The position numbers and the translations under genes are program-made. The notes below the pieces were generated by a model. That model was not told where the DNA came from. It was given only the letters and a program-made list of their open reading frames with translations, and made no database searches. DNA of 64,000 nt from Devosia sp. (lineage in GTDB: Bacteria > Pseudomonadota > Alphaproteobacteria > Rhizobiales > Devosiaceae). This document shows positions 43,360 through 52,169 of the stretch, in pieces. How positions within the stretch are numbered: the stretch's first letter is position 1; the number at the start of each line of letters is the position of its first letter. Location of the stretch: NCBI RefSeq assembly GCF_024707125.1, contig NZ_JANQAH010000012.1, positions 1 to 64,000 on the forward strand, written 5' to 3'.

Positions 43360-43593
43360 TCAGCCGTGCTTGTAGACCTTTTCCGTGACGAGCACGCGAA
43401 GCTGCCCATCCTCGACATTCACTTCGCCGCGGGCGATGAGCGTATGGTTGGCATAGATGGAGAGCGGATCGTTCTCGCCCTGCTCCAATTCGATCACAGC
43501 ACCGCGACCCATGCGCAACAGGTGGTGGATCGGCATGGTGGTTGCACCGAGTTCAACGGTGATATCGACTTCAATATTGTCGAGGGTGTTCAT
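43360..43593 (-). CDS. FliN/SpoA-domain protein, stand-alone
   Basis: A 77-residue protein that is almost nothing but a SpoA (surface presentation of antigens) domain: IEVDITVELGATTMPIHHLLRMGRGAVIELEQGENDPLSIYANHTLIARGEV in pieces, the pattern of flagellar switch protein FliN. In flagella FliN forms the C-ring base with FliM and FliG. Here there are no flagellar genes nearby, so it is either a dispersed FliN or a SpoA protein with another role. It is divergent from lipB (75 bases). Confidence 0.85.
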   Translation of the reverse strand: MNTLDNIEVDITVELGATTMPIHHLLRMGRGAVIELEQGENDPLSIYANHTLIARGEVNVEDGQLRVLVTEKVYKHG

Positions 43594-43668
43594 AAATAAG
43601 GGTCTTATGACAGGGCCGCTCGCGGAATGCCGGGGGCTTCGTGAATTAAGGATTGCTCAGGCTTGGTT

Positions 43669-44407
43669 ATGGAAGTCTTAACAACGGCCAATGAGGCGTG
43701 CCAAATTCGTTCGAAATTGCATCGAGCCGATCGGAAACCGGTCGATTGGGTGCAGTTCGAAGGGCTCATGGACTACGAGAGCACGCTCGCCGCGATGGAG
43801 AATCGCGCGGCTCTCGTTGCCGCAGGTGAAGCGCCCGAGGCGGTGTGGCTGCTCGAGCATCCACCGCTCTATACGGGCGGCACGTCGGCGCAGCCTGAAG
43901 ACCTCATCGATCCACGCTTTCCCGTCTACCCGGCAGGACGCGGCGGACAATATACCTATCATGGCCCTGGCCAGCGCGTGGCCTATGTCATGCTCGACCT
44001 GACCCAGCGCGGGCGTGATATCCGCTGTCTCGTGAAAGGGCTGGAGCAGTGGGTGATCGACACGCTTGAGGCGCACAATATCAAGGGGAGAGCGGCGCGA
44101 GGGTCGCGTCGGGGTGTGGGTGCAGCGGCCTGACAAGGGCTTTGGGCGCGAGGACAAGATCGCGGCCATCGGCGTGCGGGTGCGCAAGTGGGTGACCTTC
44201 CACGGCATTTCGCTCAATGTGGACCCGGATCTCGGGCACTATGATGGGATCGTGCCCTGCGGCATTACCGATCAGGGCGTGACCAGCTTTGAAGATCTGG
44301 GGCAGCTCGTTTCCATGGCGGAGGTCGATTCCGTGATGCGCAGCACGTTCGAGACCATTTTCGGCCCCACTACCTATGCGTCCGCTGCACTTGCCAGCGT
44401 CGCATGA
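43669..44407 (+). pseudogene. lipB: Lipoyl(octanoyl) transferase LipB, frameshifted
   Basis: Moves octanoate from acyl carrier protein to lipoyl domains, the first step of lipoate synthesis. The first frame runs from ATG 43669 through [20 protein letters not shown] to LEAHNIKG. The second resumes [17 protein letters not shown] and includes the catalytic Lys in [17 protein letters not shown] and the Cys in DGIVPCGI. Removing one base in the four-G run 44085-44088 joins them into about 245 residues, the normal size. Without the correction the product stops soon after residue 150 and lacks both catalytic residues. Loss would need exogenous lipoate and a ligase, so a sequence error is more likely. 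Confidence 0.9.
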
Positions 44408-44447
44408 GCCTCTAATTCTGAGCAAATCCCGAATCGAGGAGCCCGGC

Positions 44448-44981
44448 ATGACCACGGACGACCTGAAACGCCTTCTCACCCGCCAGACGCTGTTCCGGCT
44501 CGACGCCATCCTGTCGCCCCGCCTCGTGCCGATTCTCTATGCGCTGGGCCTGGCTTCCATCCTGCTCTGGGCCGTCAGCCATTTCTTCTTCCGCTTCGGC
44601 AGCAGTTTTGGCGATGGGCTCTGGGGCCTGCTTGAAATTGCCGTGTTCGGGCTTGCCGGCATTGTAGCGCTGCGCATCGGCTGCGAAGCGTTGCTGGTTT
44701 GGTTCAAAGCTCATGAAGCGGCCGGGGAAACCGTCAACCGTTCGCGCTATTCGGCTTCGCTGCTCGACGAAGTGCGCGACGCTATTCGCGACCTTGCCGA
44801 GCATGGCGAGGAAACGGACTATGCCGAGGCTGATGAGTATTACACCCCTGCGACCGAGCCACCGCCGCAGATCACGCCCGAAGGCGACAGCGTGAGGCGC
44901 GAGCCCTCCAGCACGGCGGGTGAGCCCTTCAAGCCAAAGCGGACCGCAAAACGGACGCCGCCGACTTCGCCAATCACCTGA
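44448..44981 (+). CDS. DUF4282-like membrane protein
   Basis: A 177-residue protein with two membrane helices (LVPILYALGLASILLWAV, then LWGLLEIAVFGLAGIVALR) separated by a short loop, and a charged C-terminal tail of about 90 residues rich in Glu, Pro and Lys. The N-terminal LLTRQTLFRLDAILSPRLVPILY fits DUF4282. Function unknown. GAGGAG lies seven bases ahead of ATG 44448, 41 bases after lipB. Confidence 0.75.
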   Translation: MTTDDLKRLLTRQTLFRLDAILSPRLVPILYALGLASILLWAVSHFFFRFGSSFGDGLWGLLEIAVFGLAGIVALRIGCEALLVWFKAHEAAGETVNRSRYSASLLDEVRDAIRDLAEHGEETDYAEADEYYTPATEPPPQITPEGDSVRREPSSTAGEPFKPKRTAKRTPPTSPIT

Positions 44982-44984
44982 AAC

Positions 44985-45020
44985 AAAAAGGCCGCCCGGA
45001 TCACTCCAGGCGGCCTTTTT
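44985..45020. terminator. Bidirectional terminator between convergent DUF4282 and doxX genes
   Basis: AAAAAGGCCGCC and GGCGGCCTTTTT form a 12-base-pair stem with A and T tracts on the two sides, so it works for both strands. Confidence 0.9.
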
Positions 45021-45036
45021 GTTACTCGGTGAGCAA

Positions 45037-45414
45037 TCAGCTCTTGTTGACGCTCCAGGCGCCCGGACCGGCAAAGATCAGGTAGAGGAAGACGAAGCAG
45101 AACAGGATTGCTGCGTCGCCGCCATTGTTGGCGGGGAAGAAATTGACCGGGGCGTGCGCCATCCAATAGGCGACGGCCATGGTGCCGGAGGCGAGGAACG
45201 CGGCAGGACGGGTGAAGAAACCGATGGCGATCAGCACGCCAGTGACGATTTCGATCAGGCCGGAAATCCAGAAGATCGAGAAGGCGGGCGGTGCGAATTC
45301 GGCAGCGGGGAAGCCCAGGAGCTTCTGCGTGCCATGGGCGAGGAACAGCAGGGCAGTCATGATGCGCAGCACGGCGAGGGCCTGCGGCGCGTAGGCGGAG
45401 AGACGATCGGACAT
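45037..45414 (-). CDS. DoxX family membrane protein
   Basis: A 125-residue four-helix protein: LAVLRIMTALLFLAHGTQKLLGFP at the start, SGLIEIVTGVLIAIGFFTRPAAFLASGTMAVAYWMAH in the middle, and a last helix FCFVFLYLIFAGPGAWSV. Function unknown. Upstream lies a palindrome shared with the other doxX gene of this window. Confidence 0.9.
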   Translation of the reverse strand: MSDRLSAYAPQALAVLRIMTALLFLAHGTQKLLGFPAAEFAPPAFSIFWISGLIEIVTGVLIAIGFFTRPAAFLASGTMAVAYWMAHAPVNFFPANNGGDAAILFCFVFLYLIFAGPGAWSVNKS

Positions 45415-45581
45415 TTAAACACTCCCGTGTGCGGCGCCGAACTGACGCCAGAAGGAGACGCCTAACTCAGACTTCCGGTTCCAAAAAGTGAACATTTGGT
45501 AACGCACTGTTCGCTGTTTGTGATGTTCAAGAGTGCGTGTCCACCGCCTGGCGAAGGTCTGCCAAGCCCCGCGCGAGGGTC

Positions 45582-45598
45582 AGTCACATTGCGTAACC
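45582..45598. promoter_or_regulatory. RGTYAC-N5-GTAACY palindrome (AGTCAC-N5-GTAACC)
   Basis: Second copy of the pattern seen before hxlR/doxX. It lies between divergent doxX (start 45414) and rimO (start 45654), 56 bases before rimO. A looser match, GTGAAC-N5-GTAACG, is at 45488-45504, nearer doxX. Confidence 0.4.
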
Positions 45599-45653
45599 GT
45601 CAAACTTTCTGTATGACGCGCCATCCAACGCAATTCCGGACCTTCGCACGCGC

Positions 45654-46979
45654 ATGACTCAGGCGCCCAAAATCGGTTTAGTCAGCCTCGGCTGCCCCAA
45701 GGCGCTCGTCGACAGCGAACGCATCATGACGACCCTGCGCGCGCAGGGCTATTCGTTCAGTCGCGACTATGCCGGCGCCGATATCGTGCTGGTCAATACC
45801 TGTGGTTTCCTCGACAGCGCCAAGAAGGAAAGCCTTGAGGCGATCGGCGAAGCGCTCAACGAAAACGGTCGCGTGATCGTTACCGGTTGCCTCGGCGTAG
45901 AAGAAAGCATGATCCGCGAGACGCACCCGAACGTGCTCGCGATCACCGGCCCACATCAGTATGAAGACGTCGTCTCGGCCGTGCATGACCACCTGCCGCC
46001 GGTGCCGAACAAGTTTGTCGACCTCGTGCCGGAGAGCGGGCTGAAGCTGACGCCGCGGCACTATGCCTATTTGAAGATTTCCGAAGGCTGCAACAATCGC
46101 TGCTCGTTCTGCATCATTCCGCAGATCCGTGGCGATCTGGCATCGCGCCCGGCCGCCGGCATTCTCTCCGAAGCCGAAGGGCTGATCCGTTCGGGCGCCA
46201 AGGAACTGCTGGTGATCTCGCAGGACACCAGCGCGTACGGTCTCGACCTCAAGTATGCGACCTCGAAGTATCGTGGCCGCGATGTGAAGGCGAAGTTCTA
46301 CGACCTCGCCAAGGAACTGGGCGAGCTGGGTGCCTGGGTGCGTCTGCACTATGTCTACCCCTACCCCCATGTCGATCCGGTGATGGAACTGATGGCCGAA
46401 GGCCTCGTCCTGCCCTACCTCGACATTCCGTTCCAGCATGCTTCGCCGAATGTGCTCAAGGCCATGCGCCGCCCGGCACATCAGGAAAAGACGCTCAATC
46501 GCATTCTCGACTGGAAGCGCCAGGTTCCTGACCTGACCGTTCGCTCCAACTTCATCGTCGGCTTCCCGGGCGAGACCGAGGAAGATTTCGAAATGCTGCT
46601 CGATTTCATCGAGGAAGCCGAAATCGACCGTGCCGGCTGCTTCAAGTATGAGCCCGTCACCGGCGCCACCGCCAATGAACTCGAAGGCGTCGTGCCCGAC
46701 GAGGTCAAGGAAGAGCGCTTTGCCCAGCTGATGGAAGTGGCGCAGAACGTCTCGTTCCACCAGCTGCAGAAGAAGGTCGGCCGGACCATCGACGTGATCG
46801 TCGATGACGTGCAACCCGAGCAGAACCGCGCCATCGCCCGCTCCAAGTGGGATGCGCCTGAGATCGACGGCCAGGTGATCGTCGACAATGCCACCGGCAT
46901 CAAGATCGGCGATATCGTCTCGGTCACCGTGACCGACAACGACGAATACGATCTCTTCGCCGAGCCGGCGAAGGCCTGA
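45654..46979 (+). CDS. rimO: Ribosomal protein uS12 methylthiotransferase RimO
   Basis: Radical-SAM enzyme that methylthiolates the Asp of ribosomal protein S12. The 441 residues carry the N-terminal cluster Cys at 14, 50 and 79, the SAM-cluster motif C146-NNR-C150-SF-C153, and a C-terminal TRAM domain (about 375-441). Sequence blocks such as [18 protein letters not shown] and [22 protein letters not shown] separate RimO from MiaB. ATG 45654 has no clear ribosome site, so leaderless or weak initiation is possible. Confidence 0.96.
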   Translation: MTQAPKIGLVSLGCPKALVDSERIMTTLRAQGYSFSRDYAGADIVLVNTCGFLDSAKKESLEAIGEALNENGRVIVTGCLGVEESMIRETHPNVLAITGPHQYEDVVSAVHDHLPPVPNKFVDLVPESGLKLTPRHYAYLKISEGCNNRCSFCIIPQIRGDLASRPAAGILSEAEGLIRSGAKELLVISQDTSAYGLDLKYATSKYRGRDVKAKFYDLAKELGELGAWVRLHYVYPYPHVDPVMELMAEGLVLPYLDIPFQHASPNVLKAMRRPAHQEKTLNRILDWKRQVPDLTVRSNFIVGFPGETEEDFEMLLDFIEEAEIDRAGCFKYEPVTGATANELEGVVPDEVKEERFAQLMEVAQNVSFHQLQKKVGRTIDVIVDDVQPEQNRAIARSKWDAPEIDGQVIVDNATGIKIGDIVSVTVTDNDEYDLFAEPAKA

Positions 46980-46999
46980 TCCACCGCGACCTCCACAAC

Positions 47000-47019
47000 A
47001 TCCCCGCGAAAGCGGGGAT
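47000..47019. repeat. Family B repeat, left half; possible rimO terminator
   Basis: ATCCCCGC-GAAA-GCGGGGAT hairpin followed by TCTTT, 20 bases after rimO. It equals the left arm of the repeats at 25911 and 32497, and could act as a terminator. Confidence 0.7.
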
Positions 47020-47034
47020 TCTTTGCGTGACGTC

Positions 47035-47940
47035 ATGGAACTGAGCACAGCGACGAGCGGCGGGACAAAGTCCCGTTGGGGAACGGCCGGCGGCGTTGCG
47101 GCCGTGTTCATCTGGTCGATGACGGCGCCGATCGTCGCTTCCGCTGTTGGTGTTGATCCGTTCCTCTATGTCGGGCTCGGCGATGGCGTCGGCGCGCTGG
47201 TGTTCATCGCCATGTGGATTCTGCGCCGCCAGAATCCGCTGCCCGAGCTCAGGACGGTTCCCGTCTGGCTCTATGCGCTGGGTGTCATCGGCATTGGTGG
47301 CCACAACCTGACCTGGGTGGCCGCGCTGCAGCAGGCGCCACCGCTCGAGGCGACGCTGATCATCTATACCTGGCCGCTGCTGGTGGTCATTCTCACCACC
47401 ATCTCGCTGGGACAGCGGTTCCGCTGGTTCCACGCGGTTGCGGGTGTCTTGGGGCTAGCGGGTATTGTCACGCTGCTGCTCGGCAAAGGGCTCTCCGTCG
47501 GAGGCTTCCACCTGATGCCGGGGCATTTCTGGGCCGTCATTTCGGCGGTCACCTGGGCAGTGTTTTCGGCCATGGCGGCGCGCTATCCGGCGAGCAGCAG
47601 CAATTTCCTTGGCGTCATCTTCGGTGCGAGTGCCCTCATCAACGGTGCGGTCTGGCTCTTCGCCCTTGGGGCGCCGCCGGCGCCGGTTTCGAGCGTCCTC
47701 ATCGTGGCGTCGGCCTCGATCTTCTTCGCGCTGGCCTATGCGATGTGGGATTTTGGGATGAAGCAGGGCAATGCGCAGCTGATCGGCGTGGTCAGTTTTC
47801 TCACCCCGGTGTTGACGGCAGTCTATCTCGTTGCGCTCGGGATCGCCGATCTGACGCCCTATCTCGTGCTGTCGCTGCTGCTGGTGGTTTCAGGCATCGG
47901 CGTTGCCAAATATGGCGAGAAGCTGCGTCCTGGGGCCTGA
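47035..47940 (+). CDS. EamA family (drug/metabolite) transporter
   Basis: A 301-residue exporter with ten predicted helices in two EamA halves. The first half contains FIWSMTAPIVASAVGVDPFLYVGLGDGVGAL, and the end of the first half has ALQQAPPLEATLIIYTWPLLVVILT, a pattern close to YddG-like aromatic amino acid exporters. The substrate remains uncertain. Start ATG 47035 is preferred over TTG 47023; neither has a good ribosome site. Short gap from rimO, but separated by a hairpin. Confidence 0.85.
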   Translation: MELSTATSGGTKSRWGTAGGVAAVFIWSMTAPIVASAVGVDPFLYVGLGDGVGALVFIAMWILRRQNPLPELRTVPVWLYALGVIGIGGHNLTWVAALQQAPPLEATLIIYTWPLLVVILTTISLGQRFRWFHAVAGVLGLAGIVTLLLGKGLSVGGFHLMPGHFWAVISAVTWAVFSAMAARYPASSSNFLGVIFGASALINGAVWLFALGAPPAPVSSVLIVASASIFFALAYAMWDFGMKQGNAQLIGVVSFLTPVLTAVYLVALGIADLTPYLVLSLLLVVSGIGVAKYGEKLRPGA

Positions 47941-48108
47941 GGCGCCGAAACAAAATCGCGCCTTAGCGGCGGGGAGCGCAACGGCTTTCCCCTGCTTTCC
48001 CAGCCTGTAAATTAGTCATCCGAGCCAATCATTTAGCGCTTTACGACCAAAAAGCGACGTCGCATCACCTGTGACCAATGCCTTCGCTTTCACGGAAATA
48101 GCGTCACA

Positions 48109-49092
48109 ATGAACAAGCTTCTCCTGTCTGCCGTTGCGGCGCTCGCTCTTGCCAGCGGCCCGGTTCTGGCCCAGCCCACCGACATTCTCAACGCCTCCTA
48201 CGACATCGCTCGCGAACTGTTCGAAGCCGAGAACGCTGCCTATGCGGCGACCGGTGCGACCGTGACGATCAACCAGTCGCATGCCGGCTCCTCGGCCCAG
48301 GCCCGCGCCGTTCTGGAAGGCCTGCAGGCCGACGTCGTCACCTTCAACCAGGTGACTGACGTGCAGAAGCTGGTCGAAGGCGGTTACGTCTCGGAAGACT
48401 GGACCAGCGACTTCCCGAACAATGCCGCACCCTTCTATTCCTTCCCGTCCTTCCTCGTGCGTTCGGGCAATCCCAAGGCCATCAAGGATTGGGGCGATCT
48501 CGCCGCTGAAGGCGTGCAGGTGATCTTCCCGAACCCCAAGACTTCGGGCAACGGCCGCTACACCTATCTCGCCGCCCGCGCCTGGGCGACCGAGGCCTAT
48601 GCCGGCGACGAAGCCAAGATCGAGGAATTCCTCACCAAGCTTTTCGCCAACGTTCCGGTCTTCGAAACCGGCGGCCGCGCCGCTACCACTGCCTTCACCG
48701 AGCGCCAGCTGGGCGACGTTCTGGTGACTTTCGAGGCCGAAACCCTGGCCGTGGTGAAGCAGCTTGGCGCCGACAAGTATGAAGCCGTCGTTCCCTCGGT
48801 CAGCTTCCTGTCAGAATTCCCGGTGGCGGTCGTCGACAAGGTCGTCGATGCCCGCGGCAGCCGTGATCTCGCCAAGGCCTATCTTGATTTCCTCTTCACG
48901 CCAGAAGGCCAGGAAGTGGCTGCTGCCAACTTCCACCGCCCGCAGGACGCAACTGTTGCCGCAGCCCACGCCGCGACCTTCCCGGAAATCCGTCTCGTGA
49001 CCGTCGAAGACGCCTTTGGCGGCTGGGACAAGGTTGCGGCCGACCACTTCGCTGACGGTGGCCTGCTCGACAAGGTTTTCGTGAACCAGTAA
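48109..49092 (+). CDS. Sulfate/thiosulfate ABC transporter substrate-binding protein
   Basis: Periplasmic binding protein of 327 residues that captures sulfate or thiosulfate. Signal peptide cleaved near VLA (about residue 21), then ILNASYDIARELFEAEN, VTINQSHAGSSAQARAVLEGL, and ADVVTFNQVTDV, the Sbp/CysP pattern; the GSS loop contacts the anion. It heads a transporter operon with two permeases. A hairpin between it and cysT probably raises its level relative to the permeases. The upstream gap (168 bases) has no recognisable CysB-type box that I can defend. Confidence 0.92.
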   Translation: MNKLLLSAVAALALASGPVLAQPTDILNASYDIARELFEAENAAYAATGATVTINQSHAGSSAQARAVLEGLQADVVTFNQVTDVQKLVEGGYVSEDWTSDFPNNAAPFYSFPSFLVRSGNPKAIKDWGDLAAEGVQVIFPNPKTSGNGRYTYLAARAWATEAYAGDEAKIEEFLTKLFANVPVFETGGRAATTAFTERQLGDVLVTFEAETLAVVKQLGADKYEAVVPSVSFLSEFPVAVVDKVVDARGSRDLAKAYLDFLFTPEGQEVAAANFHRPQDATVAAAHAATFPEIRLVTVEDAFGGWDKVAADHFADGGLLDKVFVNQ

Positions 49093-49116
49093 CGGCCCCG
49101 GCCAAACCAGTTTTTG

Positions 49117-49138
49117 CGGCGCGACTTCGGTCGCGCCG
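49117..49138 (+). promoter_or_regulatory. Intercistronic hairpin between sulfate-binding protein and cysT
   Basis: CGGCGCGAC-TTCG-GTCGCGCCG is a perfect 9-base-pair stem with a UUCG loop. It is preceded, not followed, by TTTTT, so it is more likely an mRNA-stabilising or attenuating element than a full terminator. Confidence 0.65.
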
Positions 49139-49158
49139 TATCGTATTTCGAGGAACGC

Positions 49159-49995
49159 ATGGCACAGCATCGCAGCAAACACCTGCTGCCCGGTTTCGGG
49201 CTGTCCATGGGCATTTCGCTGTTCTATCTCACGCTCATCATCCTGCTGCCGCTCGCTGCCATGTTGCTCAAGGTTGCGGGCATGGGCTTTCCCGAGTTCT
49301 GGCGGATCGTCAGCTCGAACCGGGCGCTGGCGGCCTATCGGGTGACATTCAGCTCGGCCTTCATTGCCACGATCATCAACGGCGTGGTCGGGCTGCTGCT
49401 GGCCTGGGTGCTTACGCGCTACCGCTTTCCGGGGCGGCGGATTCTCGATGCGCTGGTCGATCTGCCTTTTGCCTTGCCGACAGCGGTGGCGGGGCTCGTG
49501 CTGGTGACACTCTTTGCTGATACCGGCTGGTATGGGCAGTTCCTTGAGCCCAATGGCATCAAGGTCAACTACACCCAGCTTGGCATCATCGCTGCCATGA
49601 CTTTTACCTCCATTCCCTTCGTGGTGCGGGCCGTGCAGCCGGTGCTGGAAGAGGTCGATGTGGACTTCGAAAGCGTGGCTACGACGCTGGGCGCTTCGCG
49701 CTGGCAGGTTTTCACGCGGATCATCTGGCCGACCATCCTGCCCGCGTTCATTGGCGGCTGCGTGCTCTCCTTTGCGCGCTCGCTGGGCGAGTTTGGCGCC
49801 GTCGTTTTCATCGCCGGCAACCTGCCGGGGCTGACGGAAATCGTCTCGCTGCTGATCTTCATCCGGCTCGAAGAGTACAATTATGAAGGCGCGGCGGCGC
49901 TTGCCTTCGTGCTGCTGGTGGTGGCCTTCCTGACGCTGATCGCCACTAACCTGCTCGCCGCCTGGCAGGTACGCTATGTCGAGAGGCAGACCTGA
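49159..49995 (+). CDS. cysT: Sulfate ABC transporter permease CysT
   Basis: Inner-membrane permease subunit of 278 residues with about six helices. It contains the cytoplasmic EAA loop in DFESVATTLGASRWQVFTRIIWPTILPAF. The FPGRRILDALVDLPFALPTAVAGLVL segment is typical of CysT/CysU. ATG 49159 has GAGGAA close upstream. It overlaps cysW by one base (TGATG). Confidence 0.94.
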   Translation: MAQHRSKHLLPGFGLSMGISLFYLTLIILLPLAAMLLKVAGMGFPEFWRIVSSNRALAAYRVTFSSAFIATIINGVVGLLLAWVLTRYRFPGRRILDALVDLPFALPTAVAGLVLVTLFADTGWYGQFLEPNGIKVNYTQLGIIAAMTFTSIPFVVRAVQPVLEEVDVDFESVATTLGASRWQVFTRIIWPTILPAFIGGCVLSFARSLGEFGAVVFIAGNLPGLTEIVSLLIFIRLEEYNYEGAAALAFVLLVVAFLTLIATNLLAAWQVRYVERQT

Positions 49996-50807
49996 TGAGC
50001 CTCTCGGCCCAGCGCAGTATCGGCGCAAATGTCCTTATCGGGCTTTCCTTTGTCTTTGTGGCCCTCGCACTGGTCGTGCCTCTGGCGCTGATCTTCAGCT
50101 TCGCGCTGCGCGAAGGTCTCGGCGCCTATTTCGACGCCATCCTGAAGCCCGATACGCTGCATGCGATCTTTCTTACGGTGATCACCGCGGTAATCGTCGT
50201 GCCGATCAACATGGTGGTTGGCGCGGCGCTGGCGTGGCTCGTGACTCGCTTCAAGTTTCGCGGGCAACAATTGCTGGTCGCGATTATCGAGCTGCCGGCC
50301 GCCGTCAGCCCTATCGTGGCGGGCATTGTCTACCTGTTTCTCTATGGCAATCAGGGGCTGTTGGGGCCGCTGCTGCAATCGATCGGGTTGCAGATCATGT
50401 TCACCCCGCTCGCCATCGTGCTGGTCAGCCTCTTCGTGACGGCGCCGTATGTGGCACGCGAATTGGTGCCGCTGATGCGGCAGCAGGGGACGGATGACGA
50501 GGAAGCGGCTCTGTCGCTGGGCGCCAATGGCTGGCAGATGTTTTTGCGCGTCACGCTGCCCAATATCCGCTGGGGACTCGTCTACGGCGCTGTGCTGACC
50601 AATGCGCGCGTGATGGGCGAATTCGGCGCCGTTTCGGTGGTTTCCGGTTCGATCCGCGGGCAAACCAATACCTTGCCGCTGCAGATCAACCTGCTCTTCA
50701 ACGATTTCAATATCGCCGGCTCCTTCGCGGCCGCCTCGACGCTGGCGCTGATCGCGGTGATCACGCTGGTGCTGAAATCAATGCTTGAGAGCTGGGAACG
50801 CCGCTAG
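49995..50807 (+). CDS. cysW: Sulfate ABC transporter permease CysW
   Basis: Second permease, 270 residues, six helices, EAA loop in DEEAALSLGANGWQMFLRVTLPNIRWGL. The ELPAAVSPIVAGIVYLFLYG segment is diagnostic for CysW. It is translationally coupled to cysT. The expected next gene, cysA for the ATPase, is absent; folP follows 118 bases downstream. The ATPase must be encoded elsewhere. Confidence 0.95.
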   Translation: MSLSAQRSIGANVLIGLSFVFVALALVVPLALIFSFALREGLGAYFDAILKPDTLHAIFLTVITAVIVVPINMVVGAALAWLVTRFKFRGQQLLVAIIELPAAVSPIVAGIVYLFLYGNQGLLGPLLQSIGLQIMFTPLAIVLVSLFVTAPYVARELVPLMRQQGTDDEEAALSLGANGWQMFLRVTLPNIRWGLVYGAVLTNARVMGEFGAVSVVSGSIRGQTNTLPLQINLLFNDFNIAGSFAAASTLALIAVITLVLKSMLESWERR

Positions 50808-50925
50808 CGGCTTTGACGCTGGTTCTGATAGGTTTTGAGGACAGACGCGGAGCGGCGCGCGCTGCCCGGCAAGAATACGCTTGAGCCGAAGCCTTGGCGC
50901 CCCTAAGCGAGGGGCAGGATTTGCA

Positions 50926-51768
50926 ATGCACACGACTCATATCGTTCCCCTGCCCCATCGCCCTGCCCTGGAACTGGGCCCGCGCCCGCTCATCATGGGC
51001 ATCCTCAACGTCACGCCGGACAGCTTTTCGGATGGCGGGCTGCACAACACGCTCGACCAGGCAGTGACCCATGCCCGCGCCATGCTGGACGAAGGTGCAG
51101 ATATCATCGACATCGGTGGCGAAAGCACGCGGCCGGGCTCGGAAACCGTGGCGGTGCAGGAGGAGTTGGATCGCGTCATCCCTGTGATTGATGCGCTGCG
51201 CGGCGCTGGGATCACGGCGCCGATTTCCATCGACACGTACAAGCCGCTGGTGGCCGACCAAGCCATTCAGGCCGGGGCCGATATCATCAATGATGTCTAT
51301 GGGTTGCAGGGGCCGCCAGAGATGGCGGAGGTGGCTGCGCTTTATGGCGCGCCGGTGATCGCCATGCACTGGGACAAGAGCTGGGACGCGCAGACGCTGC
51401 CGCTGCCGGCGATGGTCGACTATTTTGCGAGGACGCTTGCCATTGCTGATGCAGCGGGGCTGGCGCGGACACAGCTGATCCTCGATCCGGGCTTCGGGTT
51501 TTCCAAGACGCTGGCGCAGAATTATCAGATCCTGCGGCTGCTGCCGGAGCTGGTGGAGGCCTATCCCGAGCATGTCGTGCTCGTTGGCACATCGCGAAAA
51601 TCGATGATCGGCAAGCTGTTGAACAATGAACCGGGCGAGCGGCTGCCGGGGACAATTGCCACCACCGTGCAGGGCTATGAGCGCGGCGGGCATATCTTTC
51701 GCGTGCATGACGTTGCCGCCAATCGCGATGCCTTGCGCGTGGCGCAGGCGACTCTTTACGGCCCCTAA
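50926..51768 (+). CDS. folP: Dihydropteroate synthase
   Basis: Condenses p-aminobenzoate with hydroxymethyl-dihydropterin diphosphate in folate synthesis; the sulfonamide target. The 280-residue TIM barrel shows MGILNVTPDSFSDGG, DIIDIGGESTRPGSE, ILDPGFGFSKT and VGTSRKSMIG. A hairpin, GCCCCT-AAGCG-AGGGGC (50899-50915), lies just before ATG 50926 and the AGGAT ribosome site, so it could influence initiation. It heads folP-folB-folK. Confidence 0.96.
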   Translation: MHTTHIVPLPHRPALELGPRPLIMGILNVTPDSFSDGGLHNTLDQAVTHARAMLDEGADIIDIGGESTRPGSETVAVQEELDRVIPVIDALRGAGITAPISIDTYKPLVADQAIQAGADIINDVYGLQGPPEMAEVAALYGAPVIAMHWDKSWDAQTLPLPAMVDYFARTLAIADAAGLARTQLILDPGFGFSKTLAQNYQILRLLPELVEAYPEHVVLVGTSRKSMIGKLLNNEPGERLPGTIATTVQGYERGGHIFRVHDVAANRDALRVAQATLYGP

Positions 51769-51785
51769 ATCTTAGGACCATCTCA

Positions 51786-52169
51786 ATGACCGCACCTTTT
51801 ACGGGCGACCGCATCATTCTTCGCGATCTCGGCTTTTACGGCTTCCATGGCTTCTTTGCCGAAGAGGAGCGGCTGGGCCAGCGCTTTTTCGTTGATCTCG
51901 AATGTGGGGTCGACCTGACCGCGCCGGGCGAGACCGACGCCATCGGGCACACGGTTTCCTATGCCGACATCTACGATGTGGTGAAAGCGACCTTTGAAGG
52001 CCAGCGGACCAAGCTGATCGAGGCACTGGGGCAGAACATCGTCACGGCGCTGTTCGCGCGTTTTGACGATATCAACTGGATCATCATCCGCATTCGCAAG
52101 CCCGAGGCCCCCATCGCCATGGTACGGGGCGAAGCGGCGGTCGAACTGCATCGCGTGAGGCCGGCGTGA
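51786..52169 (+). CDS. folB: Dihydroneopterin aldolase
   Basis: Cleaves dihydroneopterin to hydroxymethyl-dihydropterin and glycolaldehyde. The 127 residues match FolB: IILRDLGFYGFHGFFAEEERLGQRFFVDLEC with the substrate-binding residues, VSYADIYDVV, and RIRKPEAPI at the end with the catalytic Lys. It lies 17 bases after folP and overlaps folK by one base. Confidence 0.95.
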   Translation: MTAPFTGDRIILRDLGFYGFHGFFAEEERLGQRFFVDLECGVDLTAPGETDAIGHTVSYADIYDVVKATFEGQRTKLIEALGQNIVTALFARFDDINWIIIRIRKPEAPIAMVRGEAAVELHRVRPA

